A DNA stretch of 64,000 nt from Symsagittifera roscoffensis (Eukaryota; Xenacoelomorpha; Acoela; Convolutidae), in the NCBI RefSeq assembly GCF_963678635.1, contig NW_026970604.1, positions 89,246-153,245 of the forward strand. Direction: 5' to 3'. Positions 9,565 through 20,580 of this stretch are shown piece by piece. Made by a program: the position numbers and the translations under genes. The notes beneath the pieces are model-generated. The model was not told the DNA's origin and made no database searches. It saw nothing but the letters and a program-made list of their open reading frames with translations. Within the stretch, counting starts at the first letter, position 1. Each line of letters begins with the position of its first letter.

Positions 9565-11055
9565 CTGGAAAATAAACAATATTAGACCTTTATTTAGTGA
9601 TATAAACCCCAATCATTAGTCGTTTTTTAAAGAGTTTGTCAAATTTGAGATTGAATTAATGCAGAGATATTCTTTTGTTTTAACCCACCGGGGGTCGGGT
9701 GAAGACAATACGTTCAGGTGATGTCTTTGTTTTTTTATTATTTGGGGTAAAATATTTTTTAACCCAATTGGGGTGTTTTTCTTTTTTTCCTTTATTCTAT
9801 AAAAATCCCCTGAATACTTCTGAGTTTAATCTATGAAGTGTACATTTTTTCCAATTATGGGTCTTTTTTTCAAAGTTTTACAAGTATCTCCCAACTGATA
9901 ATGAATTACTTTTGAAATAAAAAAGCCCCATTTAATAATTATTTTCTCCAAATGGGAATTTCAAGCTATCTTTTTAATAGCAAAGCCGTAATTTTTTGAT
10001 ACGATGAGTTTAATTACATTGATTTTTGGGTGACGTTTTTTCAACTAATTCTTCAACTCGAGCTAATATAACTTTGTTAAATGCTTGGAGAGTTCTAGTT
10101 AAAACAACTGTTTTTCTAATGATCTATTAGAATGACTTCTATTACATAAAATCGTCGAACTTGAACGAAGTTTAATTGGACACAGACCAACTTTAATCAT
10201 TCCCAATAAAGTAAATGATTTGCAAATCAAATTTCCGAAAACTTTCACCGTAATTGACTTATGGGAAATGATGTTATTTTGGACCTTTATTTTTTCAGAA
10301 ACAAAGAAAACTCTTAGGATTTTAGCAATTGTTGGGCTATAAAACGAAGTGGAATTAGGGGCGTCAAAAGAATTCAACAAGTGGCCAAAAAATGGCATGT
10401 TTGGCCCGTCTTCATTTTAGATACGTCGGTTTTGGGATACCCCAGAAAATCAATTGGATCGACCTCTATGCTCGCTCAATCTCCGTAAGTTGATAAGAAC
10501 TATGAAGCCGAAAAAACTAAATACCTCCCATTTTATTTAAATTAAATCAGAAAACTTGTTACTAAATTGAGGCACAGTTTGATTGGATAAAAAGGTGCCT
10601 CAAAAATTTGCAGCCTGTTAGCTAACCAAATTCCGAACGTTTTCAAGAGATTTGATTGGCTAAAACTTTTCATTGAATTAATTAACAAAAAAAGCCCGAC
10701 TGCTACAGGGATTCGCCACCCTCACCAACCATCTCTTTGGACCCCCTCACCAAGTCTCTCTTTGGAAATTTTTATGATATCCATTTTCGGCCACAGACCT
10801 AAAACAACTTTTCAATATATACTAATTTTAAAAGGCAGCACCAGCACTCGCTGAAAAACGCAATTTTTTAATCAAAATTTCTCAAAAATTCACAAAACGG
10901 CAATTTTGGCTTATTTTTAATTATTTGTCACCAACCCCCCTATACCCCCCCCCCCCCGAGAAAACCCTAGATCCGCCCGTGCATTGTCATTATAATTTAG
11001 GTTGGGGGCCCGAAATAGTTTTTTTGCCGGGGCATGGTGGGTGAATGTGGGCAGG
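9565..11055. other. ARID3 intron sequence, no coding feature
   Basis: AT-rich intronic sequence. The minus-strand 99-codon ORF at 10099-10398 has no recognisable features. A run of 13 C at 10945-10957 followed by a CTAGATCCGCCCG-like word resembles the end of an old interspersed repeat; a related word follows the SINE-like copy at about 15904-15930. Confidence 0.5.
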
Positions 11056-11650
11056 GGGCGGGGTAATTGGGCGGAGGGGAAAGAAGAATGATGGGACTAA
11101 GTGTGTGGGCGAGATGGTAGAGAAATGGGGTACCACAAATGAAAAAAACAATGTTTTTCAAGTAAGTTTGTGGGATCTCTCCCCCTCCCCCCAAACCCCC
11201 CTATTAAAGAATTGTGGGGGTGGGGGATTGTTAAGTAGATTGAAAATTTCGGCTATCCGGTAACGAATTTATTTTTCGGCTATCCGGGAACAAAATTGTT
11301 TTTCGCCTATCCGGGAACGAATTTAATTTCCGGCTATCCGGGAACGAATTTATTTTTCGGCTATCCGGAAATTCGGTTCCGTGACACGCCACCCAATAAA
11401 CAGCTCCAATAAACAAATTGGCGCAAGCTAGCCAAAAGAACAGGTCGGTAATTTCCTCTAGTTAAATTGCGCTTTTTAGCGGTCAGCCTTAATCAAGGCT
11501 GAACCGAATTAGAACCAAAAAACAGTAAAAAACGGTCAAATGGGGCTATAGCCCCTCGGGTCTACATGTTTTAAGGTCTGCGTATGTGGGGGGACTTGAA
11601 CCCGTTTGCTCGGTGTGAAAGATTTGTCCTTGGCCGCTCGGCCAACTGTG
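11056..11650 (-). repeat. tRNA-derived SINE-like repeat, copy 1
   Basis: Homologous to 15363-15880 along the whole length. On the minus strand it begins with a tRNA-like head (11650-11585) having an A-box-like TGGCCGAGCGGCCAAGG and B-box-like GGTTCAAGTCC, most like the Leu/Ser class, then a body with the word ggctatagcccc, then a G/C-rich segment. Copy 1 carries an internal minisatellite of about five units. The head does not fold as a functional tRNA. Confidence 0.65.
11236..11372. repeat. Minisatellite inside the SINE-like repeat
   Basis: About five imperfect copies of a 27-29 bp unit built on ttcggctatccgggaacgaa. The homologous repeat at 15.55 kb has only two units, so the array length varies between copies. 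Confidence 0.85.
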
Positions 11651-11696
11651 CTTCTGGTTGTTACATTTTGGTCCAATCATATTCAAGTTTGTGTTT

Positions 11697-11935
11697 GGTT
11701 TACATGGGGTCTAGGACAACAAGCCGACGGGACTTCAAGCCGAACAGACTTCAGGCCAAAACTAAAACTTTACATACACCTCAGATCACTATTTTTTATC
11801 GGTAAAACGTTGCTTTCAAAAATTTTAGACAAGTTTAGACCAGAATAAGCGTTATTCATGGCAATAAATCCTTTAGGGTTGAAATCCGTTAATAATATTA
11901 GCCGGTTTTTGAAATGCATAAATTATAAATGACAA
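11697..11935. mobile_element. Partial MITE, same family as 21742-22203
   Basis: Begins with gtctaggacaacaagccgac and shares about 235 bp with 21742-21975, including the words cggtaaaacgttgcttt and taagcgttattcatg. The other terminal repeat is missing; the following sequence is a gypsy remnant. Confidence 0.7.
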
Positions 11936-12303
11936 CGAAAAGGCAAGCGACCGAACCGAAGGAGGGTAACCCGGGAACAGACATTGAAGGAGAGAGACAA
12001 GGGGCGTTTATTGGGGGACAGCAGCAAACGGAGACGAAAACAATTCGACCGAGCGATTACGAGACGGCAACGGAGTACACTATTGCACGAGAGGCGGAGA
12101 TCTAAACGATCCGGAGGATGGACGGCACAAGGGAAGAGAACCAAAAGGAGACGGAGCGCGACGGATCGGAAATTCCAAAAACCGAAAGCAAAAAGCGGGG
12201 CAGAAAACAGTGGCTTTTTTTGTATTCGAGTCAAGATTCGGCAAGTTTGTTAGACGAGACCAGCTCAAGACGTTCGGGAAGGAAACGTACGGCAGTTACT
12301 TAA
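11932..12303 (+). pseudogene. Possible 3' end of a gypsy polyprotein
   Basis: Overlapping open frames on the plus strand encode hydrophilic peptide rich in Glu, Lys, Arg and Thr, ending in RRSGRKRTAVT, reminiscent of the basic tails that end many Ty3/gypsy polyproteins. It lies 490 bp before a decayed gypsy gag, with LTR/leader-like sequence between. At least one stop or shift interrupts it. The assignment is weak and rests on position and composition. Confidence 0.35.
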
Positions 12304-12790
12304 ATGGGGGCAGTCATGATTGACAATATCCAAAAAGCGGAAAAACCAGGGAGGAAATAGGAAAGAGGGAAATCATGAAAAGAGTAAAACTTTGAAACAT
12401 TCTAAAGTCTAGGGAGAGGGTATGCCGTGAAGCGGCAAAAACTCAAATGTTTAAGTTTAAATGTTGCTTCAGATAGTAACCAAACTCGAGCTAAAACTCG
12501 TTTTTAAATTTTCATTTACACAACAGCGGTTCATTGAGTATTTAAATTAAGTGATCATTTCTTACCAGAAGGGGAATGTCAGAGTATCTAAATTAGTTCA
12601 TCATTTGAGTCCAGTTTCACTCTAGTTTTTGCGACTTAGTTTTTCTATCTTTCTGGTTCTAACTGGAATTTAACCTTCGGGGTTGTCTGTCAACTTTGGT
12701 TGACCGACATTTCATTGTCTCCGACTAACTTCTTACTTTACAGTTCCTAAATCTTACGGATTAATTTATCTATCGAAACCGTCTTTTTTC
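12304..12790 (+). other. Leader or LTR-like sequence before the gypsy gag remnant
   Basis: Non-coding sequence with no long ORF between the basic tail and the gag start. It may hold an LTR, but I found no second copy to define its ends. Confidence 0.35.
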
Positions 12791-13745
12791 ATGGCGCAGC
12801 CAACAGGTCAGAGTTGGGGGGACCCACTGGGAGTTACGTCCTTTTGGCCCTCTACGTTCGCAGAGCCGCCAATGTTATTGGAGTTTTGGTTTAACCGTTT
12901 TCAAAGGGGTGATGGTGACCAAACACAGTATAAACCCGAGAGATTTTTACTATGCCAGTACTCTAAAAGCAGCACAGGTTACGGCATTACCAGAGGAGGT
13001 AGACGGGAAAGATCGGATGAATTCGGAACAAACTCTTATATCGAACTTGTACTTGTGTCTGGGGGAAAAAGGGCAAGATGAATTGCATAAGAGGAGGCTA
13101 CACTTGGATCTATCTACAACCCGATACTCGAGGGTAATAGATGCAATAGAAACCGATTTCAAGAAAGAACGGAATGAAACTTATGAAATATTCCAGTTAT
13201 TGGCAAGAAAACAACAAATTGGAGAGTCCTTGGAGCAGTTCCATTCAGTTTAAAGCGGACTAGCAGCACGATGCATCTTTGGAGCGTTGGAGACCAGAAT
13301 TTTGCGGGATGTATTCATTGTGAACATGAATAATAGAGAGGCACAGAACGAGCTTTGTCGATCAACAAAGACACCAGGGGAGGTGTATCGCATTGTATTG
13401 TCATATAAACGCGGATATAAGTACGCTAAATCAAATGGTTCGACAACCGGGGGAGCAACAACAAGCGGCACCACCGGTGGAACTGGACCGTTCCAAATTA
13501 AAACGGAACTGGTGGGGACAATCCGAGGGTGATATCGTAATTGCAGACAGCGCGGCCGTGGAACGTTCAGGGTACGAGCAGACATGAGAGGGGAGCATCA
13601 AAAAGGTTCTACAATTGTGATCAACCCAATTTTAATCCGGAGCATCTAACTAGATGTCTAGCTAGAAGTGCGACATGTTATTTCTGCCGATAGACTGGAC
13701 ATTACGAGAAAACTTTTCGGGGAAAAAGGACTAACCGGGGAGGAC
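12791..13745 (+). pseudogene. gag: Decayed Ty3/gypsy gag with broken zinc knuckles
   Basis: Starts at ATG 12791 (MAQPTGQSWGDPLGVTSFW). The Gag body continues across at least two frames: 12909-13253 holds SNLYLCLGEKGQDELHKRR and a KQQIGESLEQFHSV segment; the next frame reads through an ARCIFGALETRILRDVFIV segment, typical of gypsy Gag around the capsid C-terminus. At about 13605-13715 a double CCHC-type region is encoded, with CYFCR, a stop, then TGHYEKT; the last Cys is replaced by Phe. Several stops and shifts make it non-functional. No protease or RT follows. Confidence 0.7.
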
Positions 13746-14535
13746 CTGCGGTGGGACTGATTGATTCAAAGTCAGGAGGATGTGGATGTTAGCGAGATAG
13801 GTGACGCTGAGGATACCTATTCGCAACATGAGAATTCAGTCGGATGGGTCAACACACCAGATAGTGCAAAGAGCACGGGAGGAAAAGATGATGTCAGTTC
13901 AAGAAGAACAACCGGGGCCCGAAACAACAAGCGAGGAGGATTCATTAGACCCATGGCAGACTTATTTCAGTAAGCAATTTAATATATTTTTCCAAAGAGG
14001 CAGTCAAAGTAGGAATTGTTTTAAATTAAGAAAAAGGACGGAAAGTGCCGATTACATTGCTATAAAAGGTTGATAAGGGAATTAGTAAACTTTTGCAGCA
14101 AAACTATAAAACCTTAAAAGGCAGTAGAAACATTCAGGGCTTTGCATGTTTGTATTTGACCTTAGAGTGTCCATATTTTTAGATCATTGTCTGTTGTTGG
14201 AAATCGTTAAGTTGAAGACAGGTCGAAATGAAGCAGATGAAAATTATTCCGAGAACAATTATATCGTTGTTTTCTTCGACAGTGCAAACTAGGCGTAATT
14301 GGAACAGGCAAGCTGAAAAGGGGTAAGATGACACAATGTAAGTTATAACAGGTGGTAATGCCCTGTCAGCGTCAAAACGCGGGTAATTTTTACAAACGGC
14401 AGGGATGGGGAAGAGGAAAAACACTTTTAATCAAACTCTCCACTTATATGTGACTATCACTATAAATTAAACTATTGTCTGCAACCCTAAACAAGCATCA
14501 GTCCTCTAAGTCACAGTTCGCTTTTGTTCCTTCAG
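13746..14535. other. No confident gene; trailing gypsy-like sequence and ARID3 intron
   Basis: Short plus-strand ORFs at 13761-14073 are Glu/Ser-rich and may be the linker after the gag zinc knuckles. From about 14100 I see nothing recognisable. Confidence 0.4.
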
Positions 14536-14740
14536 GTAAGAAAGAGTCTGGCAGTAGGAGTGGCAAACCAGTTCCAGTGGTGGTGGCCAAGGAATTGACG
14601 GAGGAGGAGAAGGCAGCCATAGTGTCTTCAGAGGGATTCCTCACTTTCCTCACCCGCTCATCCCAACTGGTGGAGCGGAAGATCACATCGGAGGTGGATG
14701 TGTACAAGCCTTACATACAGGAGGACGACGATAAGAGCTC
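14536..14740 (+). CDS. DYNC1I: Cytoplasmic dynein intermediate chain-like exon
   Basis: An exon flanked by acceptor tgttccttcag (ending 14535) and donor GTGAGT (14741). In frame it encodes KELTEEEKAAIVSSEGFL, then FLTRSSQLVERKI and SEVDVYKPYI. This matches the conserved segment just before the WD40 repeats of dynein intermediate chains, which link dynein heavy chains to dynactin and cargo. The open frame continues upstream of the acceptor to 14475, so an earlier acceptor is possible. Base composition is richer in G+C than the surroundings. No other exon, including the WD40 repeats, is visible in the window, and it lies antisense inside an ARID3 intron, so it may be an orphan exon or part of a long-intron gene interleaved with ARID3. 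Confidence 0.75.
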
Positions 14741-15362
14741 GTGAGTCTTATTACGATTTGATATTATGATTATTATCATTATTATTCGATATTATTATTA
14801 CTGTCGATGACGATAAGTGTAACACTGGCTCAAACTAAACTATTTTAATCGAATCAGTCATTTGAAGACGCTACAGTTATTAAAGTTATCTGGGTTCTTC
14901 CATCATGGGTTCTTTTTCTATTTATGAAGAAACGCTTTGAAATACATTTTGCCTGGTTTAACATTGTTTGTTCTGCCAATTTAAGGATACATTCTGTATG
15001 TATTCATGTTCATGTGCCTGTCACTTTTGTGGTCATTGTAATTTAAGTTTCAAGGTGCCAATTCAAATAGTTTTTTCTTATCACTGGCGGGGTGAACGAA
15101 ATTATTATTTTTTTGATTTTGACGTTTTTTGGACGAAAATTTGTATAACAGAATCTTTTATTCGAAATAAGTTCGGTTAAACAAATTGCTACTGCGATAA
15201 TTTTGAAAAGCAACATTTACATCGATTAAACTCAATATTACTTGCGCGTTTTGCGGTTGCAATAGATTTAGTGTCAAATTGAAAGAATTACAAAAATGAA
15301 ATTGCTCCGTAGAGAAATATAACTGAGCGGCTAATGAAGAATGAACTGAAAAGATGCCCTAG
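14741..15362. other. Intronic sequence with an ATT-rich microsatellite
   Basis: A run of (ATT)-type repeats at about 14760-14800, then AT-rich sequence with no recognisable gene. Confidence 0.5.
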
Positions 15363-15880
15363 GGGGAGGGGTAATTGGGCGGAGGGGAAAGAAGAATGAT
15401 GGGACTAAGTGTGTGGGCGAGATGGTAGAGAAATGGGGTACCACAAATGAAAAAAACAATGTTTTTCAAGTAAGTTTGTGGGATCTCTCCCCCTCCCCCC
15501 AAACCCCCCTATTAAAGAATTGTGGGGGTGGGGGATTGTTAAGTAGATTGAAAATTTCGGCTATCCGGGAACGAATTTATTTTTCGGCTATCCGGAAATT
15601 CGGTTCCGTGATACGCCACCCAATAAACAGCTCCAATAAACAAATTGGCGCAAGCTAGCCAAAAGAACAGGTAGGTAATTTCCTCTAGTTAAATTGCGCT
15701 TTTTAGCGGTCAGCCTTAATCAAGGCTGAACCGAATTAGAACCAAAAAAACAGTAAAAACGGTCAAATTGGTCTATAGCCCCTCGGGTCTACATGTTTTA
15801 AGGTCTGCGTATGGTGGGACTCGAACACGGTTGACCGGCGTGAGAGACTTGTTCCTAGTTCGCTCGGCCAACTACCACCA
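15363..15880 (-). repeat. tRNA-derived SINE-like repeat, copy 2
   Basis: Same family and orientation as 11056-11650. The tRNA-like head is at 15880-15812 on the minus strand, with TGGCCGAGCG and GTTCGAGTCC boxes; a 6-of-7-bp acceptor-stem-like pairing (TGGTGG with CCACCA) can be drawn, but the T-arm does not pair. Only two minisatellite units are present. Confidence 0.65.
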
Positions 15881-16184
15881 AATTTCTCCCCCCTCCCCAC
15901 CTCCTCGAGAAACCCTTGGATTCGCCCGTACTATAAAACACTTTGGTCTATCCTCAAAGAAAAAATATGTATACTAAAATTTCGACAACAGAACGCCATA
16001 GTACTCAATTGTATTAACTACTAAGTTTCACTCAAAAATATTGATCCAAAACATACTTACTGAAAAAGATCCGCTTTGTGCAGTGTCCCATCTACAATTT
16101 TTGTACCATTATAACTTCATAATCAGAATCGTGGAGTGGTCTAATGTTGACAATCATGCAGTAAAAGGATTGAATGTGACTCAC

Positions 16185-16367
16185 AGTGTTCGGAGGTTGA
16201 AAGCGGGACTGGTGAGGTAGTGGTGAAGGTTGAGACCTTTGGTGATCTCCCGCCACAGTTTCCGGTTGATGACCTCCACAAGTCCCCCCTGGCCACCACC
16301 AGTTTGAACAGAAGGTGCAGATCCAGAGTCTGCTTGGGTATGATCGGGATTCTGTTCACCGGAGTGC
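16185..16367 (-). CDS. ARID3: ARID3/dead ringer-like transcription factor, core ARID exon
   Basis: Acceptor aatttcag ends at 16368; donor GTGAGT starts at 16184. It encodes GTPVNRIPIIPKQTLDL, LLFKLVVARG and, one frame over, LVEVINRKLWREITKGL and TSPAFNLRTL: the helix-turn-helix core of the ARID domain that contacts AT-rich DNA. The run of C at 16284-16289 (six G in the gene's sense) is one base short of what the conserved ARGGL codons need; the 183-bp exon needs 184 bp to keep phase. This is either an assembly error in a homopolymer or a frameshift mutation. Phases fit the exons on both sides. Confidence 0.88.
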
Positions 16368-17543
16368 CTGAAATTATCATGACCATCTTATCTTCATCAG
16401 GGTTTTTTAGCTTCCAATTTGTCTTACGATGATTAATTTTCTTTGCTGTAAGTGGATGCACAAACAATGCAATTAAAACTAAAAGGTTTAAATTGTGCCA
16501 TTTGAGAGAAGAATTGAAGATTTGTTTAATTTGTTAAAAACATTTGAATAATGATTTCAATTTTGGTGATTTTTCACGGATTTCGCGCATTTAGAATGAG
16601 TGTAGAACAAAGAATGCATTTTATTAGGAACTTTTCACTTCATCTAAATCAATTTCGAAATTAAAATCTCATAATATCTTCGTAGCTACTCAATTGTGAC
16701 TAAAATGCTTATTTTCGAATCTCAAAGTTGTTGTTTTGTAACAACTTCTGGACCTACTTAAAAATCCCCCCCCCCTATTACAAAAGGGGGGAAATTGTTA
16801 AGTAGGTTCAGCTATAAAATTACTAACAAATGATTCGAACTTTCAGCCAATCAGAATGCAGCAAATTCTGAAACCGAGAAAGTTCTAGTTGGCAACAGCT
16901 GTTACACTTAGCAAATAAGCACGTAAAATGAACTGTAGGGAAGAAATATTGCCTTCTTTAGACGACATTAAAAGAGTTTTCAATTATAGGGGGGGATTCT
17001 TGAGTAGTTACCATTGGGGGGGTGGAAGGAATTGTTCAGTAGGTCGCAATTTCTATCAAAAGACATCCACTTTATCCTGGCTCCATCAGGTTTGCAAATG
17101 AAAGAAAAATATGCAAATCATCACTTTCTAAAATAAATCTCAACTCAAGCGAGCAATAATTTAGATTGTTTGGTGTTTCACAGTCTATATATTTTTATGT
17201 AAAGTCTTTTTTTATAAGATTTATAATTTTTAAGTCATTATTTCCCCCTACACGTGGAACAGGGTGACCACTTCGGCCGCGAAAAAAAGTGACCTGTTCT
17301 TTTTAATATTAAAATAGCTATAGCATCCTAGTTGCCTCATAAAAAAGTGGATTTTTTGATCAAATTTTATTGGATTACTCATGAATTCAAAACTTTAAAA
17401 AATGTTTGAAAAAGCACAAAGAAGTGACTTTGAGTGACTTTCGACAAAAAAGTGACAAAAGTGACTAGTCGCTTGAAACGTGACCAAATAGTCACCCTGA
17501 CGTGGAACTTTTTGGATTGAATGATTTCAATTTAGGTACCGAC
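16368..17543. other. ARID3 intron with GC-run inverted motifs
   Basis: Contains an imperfect inverted repeat at 16752-16806 (acctacttaaaaatccccc with ggggggaaattgttaagtaggt) and a related G-run word near 16990-17035. Similar gttaagtaggt words recur at 11.2, 15.5, 18.1 and 19.2 kb, suggesting small related elements. No coding potential seen. Confidence 0.5.
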
Positions 17544-17585
17544 CTCTTTTCTTCATAAACGCGAACAAATCATCTAGTAACAAAG
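17544..17585 (-). CDS. ARID3: ARID3/dead ringer-like transcription factor, short ARID exon
   Basis: A 42-bp exon between acceptor ttttttcgtttcag (ending 17586) and a GTCGGT donor at 17543. It encodes LLLDDLFAFMKKR plus one base that completes the Gly of the next exon (GTPVNR), exactly the ARID helix 1-2 junction. It starts in phase 1, whereas the exon at 23741-23978 ends in phase 0, so another short exon (about a dozen codons of ARID helix 1) should lie between 17.6 and 23.7 kb; I did not find it. The donor is weak. The motif and phase make the call good despite the length. Confidence 0.75.
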
Positions 17586-18205
17586 CTGAAACGAAAAAAC
17601 ATGAAAAAGTAGAAATTTTATTCAAAAAGAATCGGTTATTATCGAACTGAAATCTAACGATATAGCTTAGATCATTTTAAATACAAAATAATAATCTGCT
17701 TTAATTAATGATAAAATCAAATTTTACGAAACTAATCTTGCATCATCTTCAAAGAAAGTTTGCAGCAATTGAAGTAAGCTTAAGCACATAAAATGTTTAA
17801 AGTGTGATCAATTAATACCGAAGTTTCAACTGTTTCAAAGAGTTTAACTTTTCGTTGGTTTAAATGAATACACAATGGTAGAATCTTCCAGAAATTGATT
17901 AGTTTATTTCGAGTTGGTTAAATAACTAAGATGCTGTTGCAATCCAATTTATTTTAATAAAAATTGCCAATAGTGAAAAAGATTCTTTTTATTGGATTTC
18001 AATTAATCCCTCCTAGTCGCAGTGATTTCGAGTCTCAAACAGTTTCAACACGAGGAAAACTCATTTCTACCATTGTGGAAAACAAAACTATCTACCTACC
18101 GACAAGAAAGGGGGGAGATTGTTAATTAGGTCAAAATGGTCGATTTTTCAACCAATCAGAATGCAGCAAAAATATAATTCTCAATGGAAAGCCCAGTGCT
18201 AATTT
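17586..18205. other. ARID3 intron, no feature recognised
   Basis: AT-rich. A short G-run motif near 18105 (ggggggagattgttaattaggt) belongs to the small repeat family noted in the neighbouring intron. Confidence 0.5.
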
Positions 18206-19148
18206 ACCCGGGTTGACCTCCATACACCGAAAATGCTCATCATACAATTCCATACATCAAGTGTGTGGGAAAATGCTTGTCATACAATTTTCATACAATT
18301 TCTAAAAATGGTTGAAAACTGGTATTAACTCATTTCTGTGGCTGTTTGATTCTAATAAAACAATCTGGTGATAAAAAACTGAGGTTTTAGTTTTTTGAAA
18401 AAAATGCTTATCATACAATTACCATATATGGAAATTGTATGACTGGCATTTTTTTGGTGGCGACACAAAAAATTTTTGAAGTAGTTTTGAAAATTTAGCC
18501 CAAAAATTTTTTTTGTTTTTTTTTCAACCGCAAATCGGTTTTCGTACGCAAACAAACATTTTTCGAAAAAAACAATTTTGCATGCAAAATTTAATATTTT
18601 GTGTGCATAACGTAGTCCTGGATACGATAAAATTGGCTTAATTTTTTCTTTTCACTTAATTTTTTTTTCAAAAACGCTGAAACTTCCTCTTTCTTTTGTA
18701 TGGGGTATTAATGTACGCCTTGATCAATGTCTGATAATTTGAAAATTCAAAAATTTAATATAATCATCATTAAAAAATTTTGCCAAAAAATAAAAGTTTG
18801 TTACTTTTGTAATATGAATTGTGAAAGACAGCCAAATTCAGGTCGTTTTTTATGCATTGTAAAAGAAAGACCGTCCAACCTTAGGTGTTTTGAGTAACCA
18901 ATGTCTTTGTCACTTGTGTTCGGTTGGAACTAAAACCGAAACTTTTTCAGAAACTAAGTTTAGAAAGAACAAAATCAAAATTTTTGGTTTATGGGAAAAC
19001 ATCTATCATACAATTTTCATATATGGAAAAATGCTTATCATAGAGTTTTCATACAATTTTCTGTACGTATGGAATTGTATGAAATTGTATGACAAGAAGT
19101 TTCTCATATATGGAAATTGTATGATAAGAAGTTTTGGTCAACCCGGGT
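18206..19148. mobile_element. Inverted-repeat element with TACCCGGGTTGACC ends
   Basis: The left end reads acccgggttgacc and the right end ggtcaacccgggt, an exact inverted repeat. Inside, words such as atacaattttcatacaattt and atatggaaa recur many times in both orientations near each end. There is no ORF of note. It looks like a non-autonomous DNA transposon (MITE) of about 940 bp; target duplications are not clear. Confidence 0.6.
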
Positions 19149-20131
19149 ACTGTATATTTATAGGGGTGGAGATTCTTAAGTAGGTACCATAGGCCCTATT
19201 GCTGTAAAAACTATTGCACTGGCACTGACGCGCAGATTCTCGACACGAGTTTGTCATCCCAAAATTTGTTGTTGATGCACAAAAAGAGCGAGAAACCATT
19301 TCGGCTGTACTCGACCAACGTGTTTCATTTTTCTGTTTTGGCTTTAAAATTATATACTGATGGAGTTTCCCAAAACGTGTTCGCACCAGTGCAACTGCGT
19401 GATTGCAATGACTGCAGCCTCTACAATCAATCATTGCAATTAACTATGTTAAAAAATCAATTAATTGTTGCCAAAAATCTTGCACAACGAAAAAAAAAAA
19501 CAGTCTGATACAAAACAGTCCGAAAAACAGTCCCAAGTTATAATTATTTTGACGAGCCGGTAGGCCGAGAATGGTTCTTTGATCAACAAACAAACAACAG
19601 AATTGTGACCGCCGCAGTTGCGCCAACCTGATGCGAGCTCGCCAACAGAGGGTAGGACTTGATACGAAATTTAGAGCCGGTAATCGCCGTGAAGCCTTGT
19701 TGTCGCCACCGGCAATCTTAAGCCCGACTGTTTTAGATACTTTCTGATCTAAGACCATTCCATGAGCGGATTTTGTGAGAAGGGAGGCGGAAGTCCCCTT
19801 CCCTCAGGATTTCGACTTCTTCATTAGCCAAAGAGTCCCACGTTTGATACTATATTATGCAATTTATTTTCGGCTGATTCTTTTAAAGGCACCTCATAAC
19901 TTTGAGGGGTCAGCGCGCCAAAAAAAAGAACTTTTATCCGGGCAGAACAACAGTGCCGGGAAAAATGTTTTTAAACAGTAACAAAAATAATTTAAATGCT
20001 TACAAAAATATTTTTTTTTAAATGGGCGAAAATGGAACTCCAAGTTCCAACAAATCAAGTGATTCTTATTATTAACGACTAATTAAAGCAAATAGAGCAT
20101 GCTAATAGGCACACACCCTTTTGAGGACTAG
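19149..20131. other. ARID3 intron, no feature recognised
   Basis: Several ORFs of 60-100 codons on both strands lack recognisable motifs and overlap one another, so I do not call genes. Confidence 0.45.
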
Positions 20132-20580
20132 GAAATTAGACGATAAGCAAATTAGACGGATGCTACAAAAACGAAATTAGACGGAATTTATTTTTTACAG
20201 ATCTGGCATTTTAGACGAAAAAGCTATGAAAAAGAAAGGGCCAACAAAAACTTTTCTTAAAAGTCAAGTTTCACAAATACAAAAAGAACATAAAATGTCA
20301 ATACCTATCAAATCAATTAGTTCAAATGAACAAAAAATGTCAAATCTGAATAATACATGAGAGTTTTGAATTGAATAAATTATGCATGATTGACTTCTAA
20401 AATTTTTGGCCACCGAAATTGAACTGTTGTCTACAAACAACTTTATTTTTCTAACGCAATTTGTGTGCAAACAAAGTTAAATTTCTCTCACTTTCGTCTA
20501 TTTTCTCACAATTGCGGTTTTGCAAAACCGTCTAATTTCCTTCTAAGTACCTCCGTCTAATTTGCTTATCGTCTAATTTC
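20132..20580. mobile_element. MITE with perfect 29-bp terminal inverted repeats
   Basis: gaaattagacgataagcaaa... at 20132-20160 is the exact reverse complement of 20552-20580. Internal copies of aaattagacgga occur just inside both ends (about 20173 and 20528). Length 449 bp, no ORF: a non-autonomous DNA transposon. The perfect arms suggest it is young. Confidence 0.8.

Noticed and set aside
9292-9619. ORFs overlapping the ARID3 eARID exon in other frames
   Set aside because: Shadows of the real exon, which is fixed by splice sites and YMKYLYPYEC.
10099-10398. 99-codon minus-strand ORF in the ARID3 intron
   Set aside because: No motif, no splice context, no second copy.
11585-11650. tRNA-Leu/Ser-like sequence
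   Set aside because: It lies inside a repeat present twice; the copy at 15812-15880 does not form a T-arm. I call it a SINE head, not a tRNA gene.
19138-19758. Overlapping ORFs of about 100 codons in the ARID3 intron
   Set aside because: Unrelated frames on both strands, no motifs and no splice sites that fit.
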